A DNA stretch of 64,000 nucleotides from Leptidea sinapis (lineage: Eukaryota; Arthropoda; Insecta; Lepidoptera; Pieridae): contig NC_066296.1 in assembly GCF_905404315.1 (NCBI RefSeq), positions 8,742,001 through 8,806,000 on the forward strand. The letters run 5' to 3'. Position 1 is the first letter of the stretch, and the number at the start of each line of letters is the position of its first letter. Below are positions 1-10,690 of this stretch, piece after piece. The notes beneath the pieces are model-generated. The model was not told where the DNA came from, did no database searches, and worked only from the letters and a program-made list of their open reading frames with translations. The translations under genes were made by a program, and so were the position numbers.

Positions 1-75
1 TGACGCTGTATCTAAAAGCTTTCTTTTTCGTTTGTCTATGGTAAGCATTAAGATTAAGATTAAACACCTTAGGTT

Positions 76-474
76 AAGGATTGGTCTCCGCTGCGCTCCA
101 ACTAGATACCGCAGGCGAAGTCGCAAAGTTTGGCAACTAATACTACGCCATTGTGTGACGTTGATGTGCCACATGTTTCATTAAACTTTGCTAATAATTG
201 AAACTAAAATGCCGGGTTGCGTAGTAAAACGTTGTAAAAAGAATACTCGAGAAAATATAAGAAAGACACTGGAATCACATATCATCAGTAAGTATTTTGG
301 ATTTTATTTGGTAATTTCAATGTAAAATAGCATGAAGCGTATGTTGCAAGATTTGAAAAACGCCATTGAGTGTCGAGATGCCACGCACACAAGCATCTCA
401 TAGTTGCCTTAATAGAATACTATTGTTCTTAGGTAGTGCGGTATCTATTTGGAGCGAAGCGGAGACCAATCCTT
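76..474 (+). mobile_element. Miniature TIR transposon carrying a THAP exon start
   Basis: The 38-bp ends at 76-113 and 437-474 are inverted copies of each other with only two mismatches (both read AAGGATTGGTCTCCGCT inward from the outside). The 399-bp interior has no transposase but holds the first exon of a THAP-domain protein on the + strand (209-287). THAP DNA-binding domains sit at the N terminus of P-superfamily and Kolobok transposases, so I infer an internally deleted derivative of such an element. I could not find a convincing target-site duplication at the two edges, so the superfamily is not settled here. A similar but distinct element lies at 42286-42653. Confidence 0.72.
209..287 (+). 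pseudogene. THAP-domain first exon, frameshifted
   Basis: ATG at 209 opens with MPGCVVKRCKKNT, which fits the zinc-binding start of THAP domains (a short N terminus, then Cys-X4-Cys). After about codon 14 the annotated frame loses similarity, while the next frame reads KYKKDTGITYH, the expected THAP 'gitfH' stretch, so one extra base shifts the frame. A strong splice donor GTAAGT follows at 288-293, the position where the first exon of such genes commonly ends. No second exon with the remaining zinc ligands is visible before the right terminal repeat. The piece is therefore a relic or a non-coding passenger, not a functional gene. Confidence 0.6.
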
Positions 475-1180
475 CTAATCTCGATCTAAGTTCGACACAT
501 TATCGAACGTGGCTGATGTTACCCGCAACTGTCTTTCGTAAATATTTTTTCAAGGGATTAATCTAATACTTAGAGGTACATAAAAATGCTTCAGTACAAA
601 ATGCTAAACAAATAAAAATTTACAGATATTTAAATAATTCAAGCATATTATTGTCTTAAGGTTTCTTGTGGGCCTCTACATTATAAATATTAATGAATTA
701 TTTAAATCATATGTTCCTTGAAATTCGTTTTAAAAATTAGTCGAATTAATTAGAAATAAATATTTTTCTGTTTTTCAAGAAAGTGAATGATATGTTATGG
801 ATCTTACGTAGATTTAACTGTACCATTGTCTTAAGAACAATAACTTCAAACAAATAAAAAATACTTGAAGGAAATTACTTTTATCATATTATGGATTCAT
901 TATATAATTACCAATTTTCCCAAATAAATCGATTATAAACTTACTAAGCATATTAATTTCCGTAATATGTTGTTTTAGCTTAACTAAACTTACTTAAAGT
1001 GTGCATATTCATAATGGTAAGAGAAATAATATACCTAATACAGTTTTGTCAATTAGTAATATAGTCTGTTCTTACAAACATATCTCTTTAACTTACCTAG
1101 ACTACCATAAACAAATAAAGAACGTTTCTTTCGAATATATGAATCTGTAGATATTTTTATCTACACCCATGCTTTAAATC
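475..1180. other. AT-rich stretch without assignable feature
   Basis: Very AT-rich sequence with short homopolymer runs. I see no reading frame with family resemblance and no terminal repeats. Confidence 0.5.
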
Positions 1181-1188
1181 CTCTATTA

Positions 1189-1374
1189 AAGATTCTTAAA
1201 CTGTTAGCTTATTGCCTTCATAAAACACCCAATGTCCTAATAACCATTACATCATCCAAACGAGTGTTGTAATGAAATTCAGTACAACATTACAACACTC
1301 GTTTGTATGATGCAATTAATGGCTGGTAGGACTGGTTTTTTTAATGTTAGCAGTACGCTTACTGTTTCAGAATC
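1189..1374. mobile_element. Foldback MITE, copy 1
   Basis: The stretch folds on itself: GATTCTTAAACTGTTAGC at the left is answered by its near complement ending in CTGTTTCAGAATC at the right, and the centre pairs CGAGTGTTGTAATG (about 1261-1274) with CATTACAACACTCG (about 1288-1302). The same unit recurs at 6348-6549 in the same orientation with roughly 80% or better identity by eye, including about 30 bp of left flank (TTTTTATCTACACC). Recurrence plus foldback shape marks a non-autonomous DNA element. No coding capacity. Confidence 0.7.
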
Positions 1375-1541
1375 TTTTATAGAGACGCAGTCATCGAATA
1401 TTCTATATTCACCATGCTTTCAGAATCGTATACACTTCTATAGTAAGGCCAACGAGTTGAGATAAAGAATGTAAACAAAGTTTCAGGGCTTCAAAACATT
1501 TTTATTTGAATAAATAATATACAAATTTTCGATTACCTATT

Positions 1542-1781
1542 CTAATCGCTTTCGTCTGTGTTAGTCAAAGATGACTCGTCGGAAGAGTCCGAATAAGCCG
1601 TATTTACGACAATATAGCTCGTTGGTCTTAGTATAGACACAGATCTAATAACCGATCTTGAGCCACTATACGGGTGAATTAATTTGCACGGCCTGCATCT
1701 AAAACGCTTAATTTTAAGACCCAGTGATACATCTTCCCTACCAAGCAGCGCGTCAAAGTAATACTGTATTATTACTCTCAT
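1542..1781 (-). CDS. Unrecognised 79-residue reading frame with acidic tail
   Basis: I do not recognise this protein. The frame starts MRVIIQYYFDALLG, has a basic middle segment (KIKRFRCRPCK, residues about 24-34) and ends in a serine/acid-rich tail (SDSSDESSLTNTDESD). That basic-then-acidic layout is less AT-driven than the random frames around it. A poly(A)-signal-like AATAAA lies about 36 nt past the stop on the minus strand (TTTATT at 1501-1506). There is no clear upstream exon, promoter or splice acceptor, and another frame just upstream (MLADVNNESNN) also opens. It could be the last exon of a small gene, a transposon remnant, or chance. Confidence 0.25.
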   Translation of the reverse strand: MRVIIQYYFDALLGREDVSLGLKIKRFRCRPCKLIHPYSGSRSVIRSVSILRPTSYIVVNTAYSDSSDESSLTNTDESD

Positions 1782-1799
1782 TGTTCACGTCTGCTAACA

Positions 1800-3650
1800 T
1801 GTCTGGTTGTTCGATATATTATGATTTATTGATTGATGATTAAAAGTTATTTACTCGATAGCATAAAACACCAAAGTAAAACTTTGAGCGACGTTTTTTA
1901 CCGTTTTACTACTAAACGACCCATTTTTGGAGTAGTATATCAAATTTGCTAGACTTTTAATGAATTTTACTCAAACCTCACAAGAAAATATTTGCACTTA
2001 TGTCATTAATATTATCACAAAATGAAATAAGGTTAAACGCTTACGTAAATTGCTAGTACTGAGATTTATCCGTGTCTATGGTTATTTTGAATGAGTTCTT
2101 CGGTCGAGATGACGATATAGAAATAAAATGGAGCCGGCTCTAGATTGTCTCTTAATTAAAAAAAAAAACAATGAAAGTCTCATAAATACTAATTCCTGAT
2201 TTGACCGATATATAAAGTTGACAAAAAGGTATAAGTGAAGTAATAATAATGAAAGTAGGGTGGAATAAAATGAAATGATTGAGATAAAAAGCGTCGCATT
2301 TAGAACATTTTGAATCATCAAATGGGCTATTCAGCCAATATGCAGAGATTTTACAAAATATCTCAAACAACAGTGGCCTAGAATACTGGCATACAAAATA
2401 CTCAACTCGAACGCAATGGAACTGACAACAAACATCGAACGTAATGAAAATCTCGAAGCTTCTAGCAATATTCGCCTTGTGAATTCTGTGTGAATAAACG
2501 AAACAGAATTCACGTTGCTGAGTGCTAAGTTTTTTTTAATTTGTTTTGTATAATATACATTCGAAAAGCTAGCAATTTTAATCGTAATAAGGATAATGGT
2601 TTGATTCTTGAACTTCGTTATTGCCTTGGTTTTGGTATTATGTGGCCGCCGGTCGGAAAGTGGGTTAATAATACGTTCACATATTTTATTTTTTATTTTT
2701 ATGTAATGTTTAATATGTTACGTATGTTCTTCATTTATTTTTGTTTGTTGATTAAATAGTTTGACAGACTAAGGTACATGTAGTTACAATAACCATACAA
2801 TCAGCCTAGCACAACTCTCTAAGAAAAAAGCGATTCACTATATTGTATGTAACGTGCAGTCATTGATAGATTGACAGATGACGGCTATAATCTGGTAAAC
2901 AACGTAGATAGCCGAAATCAACTACGTTTTAAACAACTTACTTCGTTCACTTTCAAACTTAGCCGGATTAAACATCGTCGACAATCGCCATGCTGCGATT
3001 ACTACTATTTCAAACTTATGTCAAATGACTGCACGTTTCATACTAAACTAAATTTCTATTTTTACGTAGGCAGTCCCGCCTCTTATTACGTAGTATTTAC
3101 ATCCTCTTTGATACAACTAGATGCCAGCCACTGACAGTCTGAATATTTTCTTAAAAGGGCTGTATAAAACAGTTGTAGAGACTCACAAATGATTTTCTAA
3201 AGGGCTAAAATTAAAATAGCTTGTTCGTATCTTAACTCTAAGTGATTGAGGCCGACTTTGTTTTTCGCTGTTTTGCTTGCAGTTATTATTGTACTATATT
3301 CTTGTTTATTTATATTCAAATTTTGTTATTATTTGATTTCTACAGCTTAATTATGTTTGATAGTATTCTTCAATATTTTCAATACCTTCTTTTTCAGTTA
3401 ATAGTACATTAGCAAGGGATTATGTTAATCTGTTAGTCTATTAAATCATCTTTGTGCTGTAACATTGCAATTGTTATGACGGGATCTGACGATATATATT
3501 TTATTAATTTGTGTGATGTCGATATTATTTAGATCCAATTGCATGAATAGTGATCGCTGCGGAACTGCGGTGGCGGCGAGAAACTGTTGACACATTGACA
3601 CTTGACACTAATAGATCATCAATCAATCTACGTGGCGTCTAATTCGTTTT
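1800..3650. other. Unassigned AT-rich stretch
   Basis: No family resemblance found in any frame. One short hairpin-capable pair (GTGAATTCTGT about 2480 and ACAGAATTCAC about 2503) is the only local structure noted. The 2871-3134 (+) frame has no recognisable motif. Confidence 0.45.
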
Positions 3651-3659
3651 GGTCTTTGA

Positions 3660-4150
3660 TTCCCTAATTCACGACACACACTACTGTCGACGTACATACC
3701 TTCGGGTCTTTTTGGTCAATTTGTACAGCAGAGTGAGACCACTGGATTCCATATTTGCGCCAGTCTAAAACCGTCCTCCCTATTAAAATTGTTATAATGC
3801 TTTTTAACTTCATTTTGCTTCTCTAACAAGCCGTGGAGTGTATTAGCGTTCAGCAGAAATCAATTGTGGGTTGTGCAGCTCGATCCAATGGTTAGTACCG
3901 GCTTTAAGCAAGTGTTCGGCTATTGCGGATTTTTTAGGATCGTTATTTTTTACTGCGCTGATGTGTTCCTTAACGCGTTGAGAAATATTTCTTTTTGTCT
4001 GTCCGATAAAGGAGCTTCCGTAGCTGTATTCAGTTTTATAGACCGTGCAGAAGTTTAAAGTTCCGCGATGATAAAAGTTTAAAAACATACATCTTTGCGT
4101 CTGCCATTTGATGCCTTTACGTAATTTAATAACCTTACACAATCAGAAGA
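3660..4150 (-). pseudogene. Penelope-like element, GIY-YIG endonuclease fragment
   Basis: The minus-strand frame at 3843-4142 contains FIGQTKRNISQRVKEHI and then KSAIAEHLLKAG, the signature of the GIY-YIG endonuclease domain at the C terminus of Penelope-like retroelements. After a frameshift near 3845 the reading continues in another frame as NNFNREDGFRLAQIWNPVV, the usual last segment of that protein family. In full elements this domain nicks DNA to prime reverse transcription. The reverse transcriptase is absent and the first GIY half is degenerate, so this is a broken 3' piece. It differs clearly from the second Penelope fragment at 51500-52260. Confidence 0.8.
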
Positions 4151-4565
4151 AGTATTAAATATCTTCAAAGCACCTACTTTCACATAATAACATTACAGTT
4201 ATAATTAGAAACAAAATATTTGTATTGATATCAATGTAATTTCAATCAGTAAAATTCGTTATTGTAGTCAATACGTTATCAATTAATTATATCAATAGAA
4301 TTATTGATTCGTTCACGTGTTTCATGTTAAAGTATTTATTATATGTCAGAACCAATATAATACACTACATTTTTTATGGTAATGGCAATACGGAAATAGA
4401 TGCGGGCCTTTTTTATGTGCATACCCTTCTTGTGGTAAAAGAATTACAGTATGAACATATTTGTAGATTGGTTTCATAAAACATGATGTTTACTAATGTT
4501 TGATATATATATAATGTAAGATACGGGAATATTGAATTCATGTCTACTAGCAATTATGACAGCAT
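4151..4565. other. AT-rich spacer
   Basis: No supported feature; low-complexity AT sequence between two retroelement fragments. Confidence 0.5.
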
Positions 4566-4569
4566 TTTT

Positions 4570-4815
4570 TGTATCATCATCATCATCAGGCGGAAGACGT
4601 CCACTGCTGGACAAAGGCCTCCCCCAAAGATCTCCACTATGATCGGTCCTGCGCTCATCCAACGTATTCCGGCGATCGTCGCTCGGTCCATCTTGTGGGG
4701 GGCCTACCAACACTGCGTCTTCCGGTACGTGGTCGCCATTCGAGGACTTTTCTGTCCCACCGGCCATCTGTCCGTCGAACTATATCCTCTGCTACTTCAG
4801 TTTTGCAATCATTTG
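4570..4815 (-). mobile_element. RTE-type LINE 3' end
   Basis: On the minus strand the terminal part of an RTE-type reverse transcriptase ORF can be read in pieces (DGQMAGGTEKSSNGD; the PPQDGPSDD segment is the out-of-frame counterpart of the PPTRWTDDL seen at 51030-51258), ending in a short ATG-repeat tail visible on the plus strand as catcatcatcatcatc at about 4576-4591. A tail of tandem trinucleotides is typical of RTE elements. The same 3' end recurs at 15475-16012 and 51030-51258. Extreme 5' truncation. Confidence 0.75.
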
Positions 4816-6300
4816 GGCTATATCGATCGTATATAAGGCTGTTATATCACTATTAATTGTATATTTTGACGTTAATAAATTGTGGCGACGGAATATTTAT
4901 AGAGCTTATTTAGAATTCCTGGTATGATCGTTATTCTTGGCGGGCTGTACCAGCACAATACAGTAATGGGACTGTACTTTAAATTCATACAAGAGCGCCA
5001 GAATCGACGCACACACGCAAACACATGATTTACACTGCCGAAATCCTGATTATGACGAACCACCACTCACATAATATTTTAGCCAAAATTGATAACAACA
5101 CTTTTATTGATATTCAAAAAGTGTTGTTTTAATTGCATTTGCTGTTATAGATAAGGTTTAAGTCAAATTTAACGTTAGTTTAACTTTAGTAACGCTGACA
5201 TTAACATAGACTGCGGAATGTGTTGCACCATCGTATTCCTTGGCATAGTTCCAGTTAATGTTAAAAAGTGAAATATCAAGTCAAGTTTATTTGATTTTTT
5301 TGACATGTCGCTATTTAGCTATTTTACATTAACAATAGCTTTAAGCTGCGAAGATTGAATGGTTCAGTTAACAGTTAAACTTATGACCTCATTTCAAAAT
5401 TGCCAAATAGCGTAACACATTTTTTGCTTAACCGGTTCTTGAACATGTTTAATTATTGATATTCAATCATTTATTGTGGATTTCCAAAGGATTAAAAAGT
5501 CGTCATATACATATAATATAATATTCCAAAGAAGCAGCTTTTATTTTTAATACATTAAATGTTATATAGATAAGTTTGTATGTAGCGTAAGTTATGGTCA
5601 AAGCCTTCTGTGAAATACTTAGATTCGAGTGTTTTCCTCGTATTATTTAACAAGTGTAGCAAGATAATTTAAGTGATAACCCTTACAATTAGAAATAGGC
5701 ATTACGGTGCAATTCTTCATAAAATATAAAAGTGTAATTTTGAATTTATGTTTTATATATTCACATAAACACATAGACATAATAGTAAATCGTTTTTTAT
5801 CTGTGGTTGTACCAAAGAAAGTATTAATTGTATCAGACTTAAATGTTTAACAGTTATTCAATGCTTAACAATTAGTAATATATTGAAATATGTAACAAAA
5901 ATATAAGTTTACTTTCATAACTATATAACATGACTTTAATTAAACTTTAATTTCTAAGATAAGTTAAACATTACTCTTTTAATTTGAGTTTATCTCTCTT
6001 TATCTGTCCAACAATATTATATTTTAATGCTTTTGTTAAGCTTTATGAGAAGTATTAGAACCAACTGCATGTGCTCTTCGTATGGGGCAGTACTGCCACT
6101 GTTTTCCAATTTACATACAGGCACAGTCCTCTGTTTTGAAGTAACAATAAATTCCGTTTCCACATTAGTTATATATCTCATGCTGCACGCAGTGGTCGCG
6201 TGCCTTTATAGCATAGCGCGCCACTCTGAGTGAAGCAGCTTAGTCTCGACACAGCATTATCAATCAACTATTTTTTTGCTTTTTTAATACAGTAATGGTA
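4816..6300. other. Unassigned stretch with one small hairpin
   Basis: Mostly AT-rich. A 12-bp inverted repeat, AACAACACTTTT and AAAAGTGTTGTT at about 5095-5130, brackets an 11-nt loop. The 6060-6260 part is less AT-rich and contains a TATA-like CTTTATAGC (about 6206) upstream of a CpG-containing segment, but no gene follows. Nothing else recognised. Confidence 0.4.
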
Positions 6301-6347
6301 ATGTATGGTATTTTTTATCTACACCTATGTTTTAAATCCTCTATTAA

Positions 6348-6549
6348 AGTTTCTAAAACAGTTAGCTTATCGCCAACATTAAAACACGCAATGTCCTAAT
6401 AACCATTACATCATCCAAACGAGTGTTGTAATGAAATTCAGTACAACATTACATCATCCGTTTTCATAATAACACTCCTTTGGATGATATTATGGTTACT
6501 AGGACTGGCTGTTTTAATGTTAGCAGTAAGCTAACTATTTCGGAATCTT
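6348..6549. mobile_element. Foldback MITE, copy 2
   Basis: Second copy of the foldback element at 1189-1374, same orientation. Shared blocks include CCTAATAACCATTACATC and CGAGTGTTGTAATGAAATTC. The right arm differs from copy 1 (CATCCGTTTTCATAATAAC inserted or diverged) but still complements the left arm (GGATGATATTATGGTTACTA). The pair shows the element is dispersed, not a local duplication. Confidence 0.7.
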
Positions 6550-6559
6550 TTAAGAGGAT

Positions 6560-7225
6560 TCATGTTATGGGTCTCCATTCTACTAAACCCTCATTCGTGT
6601 TTTAATACCCCTTATTACACAACAGTTGCATAAATAACTATTATGCATTGGTTAGTACCTAATTATTATTTAATCAATTTATATTTATAATTTCATTCAA
6701 CATTTGATTAAGACTTACACATATTATAACCAAAATCAAAACTACATCAAAATTCTGCTAACATTTAATTATATAGATATTTTTTTTTTAAATAAGTAAA
6801 CACTAATATTATTATTCAAGGTAATTAATTAATGTTCTTTGATAATCTGTCTCCTTATACGATGTAATAATTAATTAATGATAAATTTTTTTTTTAGTTA
6901 TACCTACCAAAACTTGTTATTGTAAAAATTACTGACTATGATTATTTTTACAGTGTAATTTATTCTGATTTCTTAATAAAATATGAAATATGATTTGAGT
7001 TTTATTTATAACTTAGGTAGGTATAGTAATAATCTGTAGACTAACCAACCTAACACAATAGCTATAATAAGCCGATGTTTAAAATTCAAATAATAATTCA
7101 GAAGTCATCAATCGTATTATTAAAAAAGTATGTTAAAAAAAATTAAAATAAAGAAATGTCATAACATAACATTTTTAGAATATTGCAGATGAAAAAAACC
7201 TAATATTAATTCTCTGTTAATTAGA
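6560..7225. other. Highly AT-rich stretch
   Basis: No feature beyond A/T homopolymers; all reading frames are short. Confidence 0.5.
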
Positions 7226-7227
7226 AG

Positions 7228-7612
7228 GGCTATTCCCACTAATAGAGATGTCTTCGCGCTGTTTAAAACACATATCCTAAAGAATCATTAAGAGAAAAAT
7301 TTACGGTCTTTCCAAATATTCAGTCTATCTCTTACTTGAGATAAAAGTCGTCACTATCGTTGACTTTTCTGTCCCAATAAACTTATCGACGGTAACTCAC
7401 CTTATCCGTACACGCTGTCTGTCAATGGGACGACGTATAGCTTACCAGCGATAGAATTTTGTATGGAAATTGCAATTCACGCGTCCCAATATAAGGCGAT
7501 AAGAATGACTTATTGGGTATATTGGGACAGCTTCAGATTATTGACAGCTAATGACTGATAGTAGAAGGTAGTTATCTCTATCTGTAGTATATTGGGAACG
7601 GCCGTTAAAGTA
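7228..7612. mobile_element. Probable MITE-like repeat
   Basis: The left edge GGGCTATTCCCACTAATAGAG and the reverse complement of the right edge (CGGCCGTTCCCAATATAC) are similar, and the interior repeats the idea CCCAATA/TATTGGGA several times (about 7373, 7485, 7516, 7588). This resembles small non-autonomous elements known in Lepidoptera. No second copy in the window, so the call is tentative. Confidence 0.4.
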
Positions 7613-7685
7613 ATAAATATTTTTTAACTGTTCCATCTCAATATATTCTTGAAAATGTTGTGTATGTTTATAGGCACACTATACG

Positions 7686-7732
7686 TTCCCGCCCGCTTCG
7701 CTTGGCGCATTTTAAAAGGAAATAAATTAAGT
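7686..7732 (+). repeat. Short dispersed repeat, inverted copy at 25737-25782
   Basis: CGTTCCCGCCCGCTTCGCTTGGCG followed by TTTTAAAAGGAAATAAATTAA matches, in reverse complement, the sequence at 25737-25782 with few differences. The GC-rich core stands out from its surroundings. Element identity unknown. Confidence 0.55.
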
Positions 7733-7939
7733 TTTATTCATCTTATTACAAATAAAATGAAAAAAAAATAGTAGCCTTAAACCATCTAGGATAAATTTTG
7801 CATCGAATGGTGGTAGTTTCATGTCGATCGAGTGGTTTAGGCGTGATTGAGCCTCAAACAAAGACCATTTTTATTATACATTATATGTAGAAGAAAGAGG
7901 AAGCTACATAGATTAGCGAATATTTTGAAACTGTGTTAA

Positions 7940-8070
7940 TCATAATGTTAACACCAGGAACAAACGTAAATGGGTTACAACTAATTACATTAAGTCGAGT
8001 TAGTAAGTCTGTGTTGGTGTGTTCTAAAATTCAAATTAATTGTAAAAGAAACTTTTGTGTGGGAAAGGTT
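7940..8070 (+). mobile_element. LINE C-terminal tail fragment (TRNKHK family)
   Basis: NHNVNTRNKRK-like reading at 7940-7975 and a following LSRVSKS-like segment match the 3' coding end of a non-LTR retrotransposon family that recurs at 13692-13904, 26081-26240, 31884-32180, 41580-42010 and 47345-47730. Heavily degraded. Confidence 0.5.
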
Positions 8071-8299
8071 AATACCTTAATCTAAATGATACCACAGATG
8101 CGGAATGAAGCGACTGCCGTCAAGCTATTTAATAATTAAGGTAATTAGCCAGAAAACCTCTTCTTAGTACTTAGTAGCATACTTTTTCGAATGGGTGGTA
8201 CTTTTTGACCCTTAATATAACTGATTGTAAATCTTACTTTGAGTCTAGTCCTTTCAATGGAGGAATGTGGTAGATTCTCCAAGGATGACCTTTTTCTCA

Positions 8300-8990
8300 A
8301 ACGGAATGAATATAAACATGGTAAACGCAAATTGAATTCCAATATAGCAAAATAAATCGCAAAAGACCTGGATAATTTTAAATTTGACTTTAAAGCCTAT
8401 TTTGAGTTGAATTATCTCAATGAAGAGCGGCGGTAGATCGCTTAGGTCGACCCATGTGGGGACGAATCGCCCACCGTTGGACTAAATATTAACATTTTCC
8501 CAACGATATGAATATTTATTTTATGACTATAAGGGACGGGACAAGCAGTACGTTCATCTGATGGTAATTGATACCCATAACAATGTAGTACCGCTCAGGA
8601 TTCTTGAAAATCCCAAAAATTTTGATCGGCACCACAATTGACACTTACTTGTTACTTATTTACTTCAGACATAAGATGTTAAGTCTCGTTTGCCCAGTAC
8701 TTTTACTTACTACGGCGGACTTCAGACCGTTGTGGTACCCATAATCTAGCCAGCGTCCTGTGCAAAAGAACCTCCCACTCGAATATAATGTGATGATTCG
8801 AATGCTGTAGACACAGACAGTTCAATTTAGGCCAAACATGATAAACATAAACCGAATTCTGGCATAGCAAAAAAGAACGCAAAATATCTGGAAAATTATG
8901 TTTCAGATTTAAAATTCTATTTTTAGTATACGAGTAGACCTTTCAATGAACGACGGTAGATCGCCCGTGGAAGACCCAGGAGCAAATCCG
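8300..8990. repeat. Degenerate direct repeat flanking a SINE-like insertion
   Basis: Segments at about 8300-8470 and 8830-8990 are diverged direct copies: both contain GAATTC..ATAGCAAAA, then CGCAAAA..CTGG, and end with CGGTAGATCGC. The SINE-like family A copy at 8521-8780 lies between them. Identity of the repeated unit unknown. Confidence 0.5.
8521..8780 (-). mobile_element. Family A SINE-like repeat
   Basis: Antisense copy of the most frequent repeat in the window. In sense the family begins CAGTGGGAGGCTCCTTTGC and ends CTCGTCCCTTATTTTCAT followed by A-rich sequence. Full length is about 290 bp with no pol III boxes that I can see and no ORF. The A-tail argues for retroposition by a LINE partner. 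Diverged, near full length. Confidence 0.75.
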
Positions 8991-9224
8991 ATATTCTATG
9001 AAAAACAACTTGAATGCACGAAGCATTGCATGCACGGTCAGTTAAAATTTGAAGTTCAGTTAAAATAATGCTCCATTTAACATCAATGTTGTATTATGTA
9101 ACTAGAAGTCCCCATTAAAGTAGGCTTTCACGGTCAAGGAACAGATAGAACTTTAGAATTTAAAGTGATATTAAATTTTACGTTAGGCAGATGTAACTTA
9201 TTATTGTTAATGATAATTCTTCTT

Positions 9225-9419
9225 TTAGAATAAAGAATGAGACGAGCAGGACGTGCAGCTGATGGTAATATATACGCCCTGCCATTACAATGCAGGAATA
9301 TTGAATAACCCTAAAATTCTGAGCGGCACTATAAATGTGCTCGTCATCATGAGATATTAAGTTTAATTTGCCCAGTAAAACTTCACTAGCTACGGCGCCC
9401 TTCAGACCAAAACAAAGTA
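9225..9419 (-). mobile_element. Family A repeat, truncated
   Basis: Antisense copy covering the 3' two-thirds of the family, from GAGACGAGCAGGACG to GGCGCCCTTCAGACC. It runs directly into the LINE fragment that starts near 9424. Confidence 0.75.
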
Positions 9420-9423
9420 AGGG

Positions 9424-9895
9424 CTCTCATATTCCCCATATTCCTCTACGCTGCTGAGACATGGACCCTACGAGAAAGTGAGAAGAAAAAGATCAATGCT
9501 CTTGAGATGTGGTGCTGGAGAAGAATGCTCGGTATATCGTGGACCGAATTCCGAACCAATGAGTCCATTCTTCGGGAGCTCGGCATCGAACAGAGACTGT
9601 CCACTACCGTACAAGCTCGCATTCTCACTTTCTTCGGGCATGTATCGCGACGTGGAAGCGACTCCATAGAACGCTTAATAGTGCAGGGTAAAGTCGAGGG
9701 CACTAGACCAAGAGGCAGGTCCCCGATGAGGTGGACGGACCAAGTGAGGCAAGCTGTCGACGGTACTCTGCATGCTTGCACGAGAAGAGCGGCAGTTCGC
9801 GACGAGTGGCGTCGCATTGTGAAACAGGCCACTAACCTCGACGTGACGACCACGACCACTCTGACAAGAGTGTAACGCCGAAGAAGAAGAAGAAT
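9424..9895 (+). pseudogene. LINE reverse transcriptase C-terminal segment (RTE/endonuclease-RT type)
   Basis: The frame from about 9427 reads LYAAETWTLRESEKKKINAL, then MWCWRRMLGISWTE, FFGHVSRRGSDSIERL and RGRSPMRWTDQVR, ending in a stop at 9875. This is the standard C-terminal region that follows the catalytic core in RTE-like endonuclease/reverse transcriptase proteins of insects. The short GAA repeat at about 9881-9893 is a plausible 3' tail. The catalytic reverse transcriptase and endonuclease domains are missing, so the copy is 5'-truncated and cannot move by itself. Open for 149 codons, hence fairly recent. Confidence 0.8.
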
Positions 9896-9959
9896 TCAGT
9901 TTATGTCGACAATGTTTTGCTTAAATTAAACTATCTGTGTTTACAACATTTGAATCAAT

Positions 9960-10260
9960 TAATTATATTCCAGTGGGAGGCTCCTTTTTTCCAGAGCGCC
10001 ATTTGTGCCAGAAGCGTTTGTAGTAGATACTACTAATCTTCTTACTACTACTTCTAATATATATACTAGATACTTCAAAATACTATCTTCCCGCCTCAAT
10101 AAGGCTACTGGAAACCCAAGCGCTGGCAGCTATTTCGGTCAACGGATCAGCCTTGCTATTCAACGCGGTAATGCTGCCAGTATTCTTGGTACGCTTCCAC
10201 GTAGTGATAGTTTTAATTTTATGTAGTCGTAGTATTGTAAATATAGTTAAAAGATTTGTT
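9960..10260 (+). mobile_element. Chimeric retroelement fragments
   Basis: A 20-bp stub of family A (CCAGTGGGAGGCTCC, about 9970) is joined to a fragment starting GAGCGCCATTTGTGCC like family B, then a frame at 10005-10226 whose end reads AGSYFGQRISLAIQRGNAAS. I recall that peptide as common among lepidopteran retroelement remnants but cannot assign it to a named family. The joins suggest serial truncated insertions. Confidence 0.45.
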
Positions 10261-10377
10261 TTGTTTGAATTATAAAAGTTTTATATAATATAGACACATA
10301 TATTTAATATACCATAGGGAGTGATAATAACATAACATATTGCAACAACTCTCGGTGAAAGACATGAAACTACACCA

Positions 10378-10690
10378 GTTAGTAAAGGGATTTTAATAAG
10401 ACATAAAAGGAAATTATTTTCTTAATATTAATTCCTTTGGAATTCTTATTGATGCAATTTCTAATATACAAGATACTACTACCGCTTCGGAAACAAATGG
10501 CGCTCTGAGAGAGAAGAAGCGACACAAGAAACTCTCCCAACATACTTTTTTTTGCGCTCCTTATAATGATATACAAAATTGTACTGTCATTGCTATAAAA
10601 TAATCATAATCTAGTCCCAGGCTGTCCGATCACTTAGATATTCAGCTGTGTATTAGTAGGATTTATGACGGAGCCATTAAATCCTACTAA
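10378..10690 (-). mobile_element. Family B LINE-tail repeat
   Basis: Antisense copy of a repeat whose sense strand reads from CCTGGGACTAGATTGTGATT through CGAAGCGGTAGTAGTATC to ATGCCTTTTATGCC. Further copies lie at 20491-20727 (+), 32635-32935 (-), 44800-45290 (-) and 54065-54530 (-). The longer copies carry another 180 bp upstream in sense. The constant 3' edge with variable 5' truncation is LINE-like. Confidence 0.7.

Noticed and set aside
4474..4767. Minus-strand frame ending in a run of aspartates as a possible acidic protein
   Set aside because: The aspartates are the translated ATG/GAT trinucleotide tail of an RTE-type LINE.
6027..6260. Core promoter with TATA at about 6206
   Set aside because: A TATA-like word and CpG-containing downstream sequence are present, but no transcript or coding sequence follows, so it is not listed as a feature.
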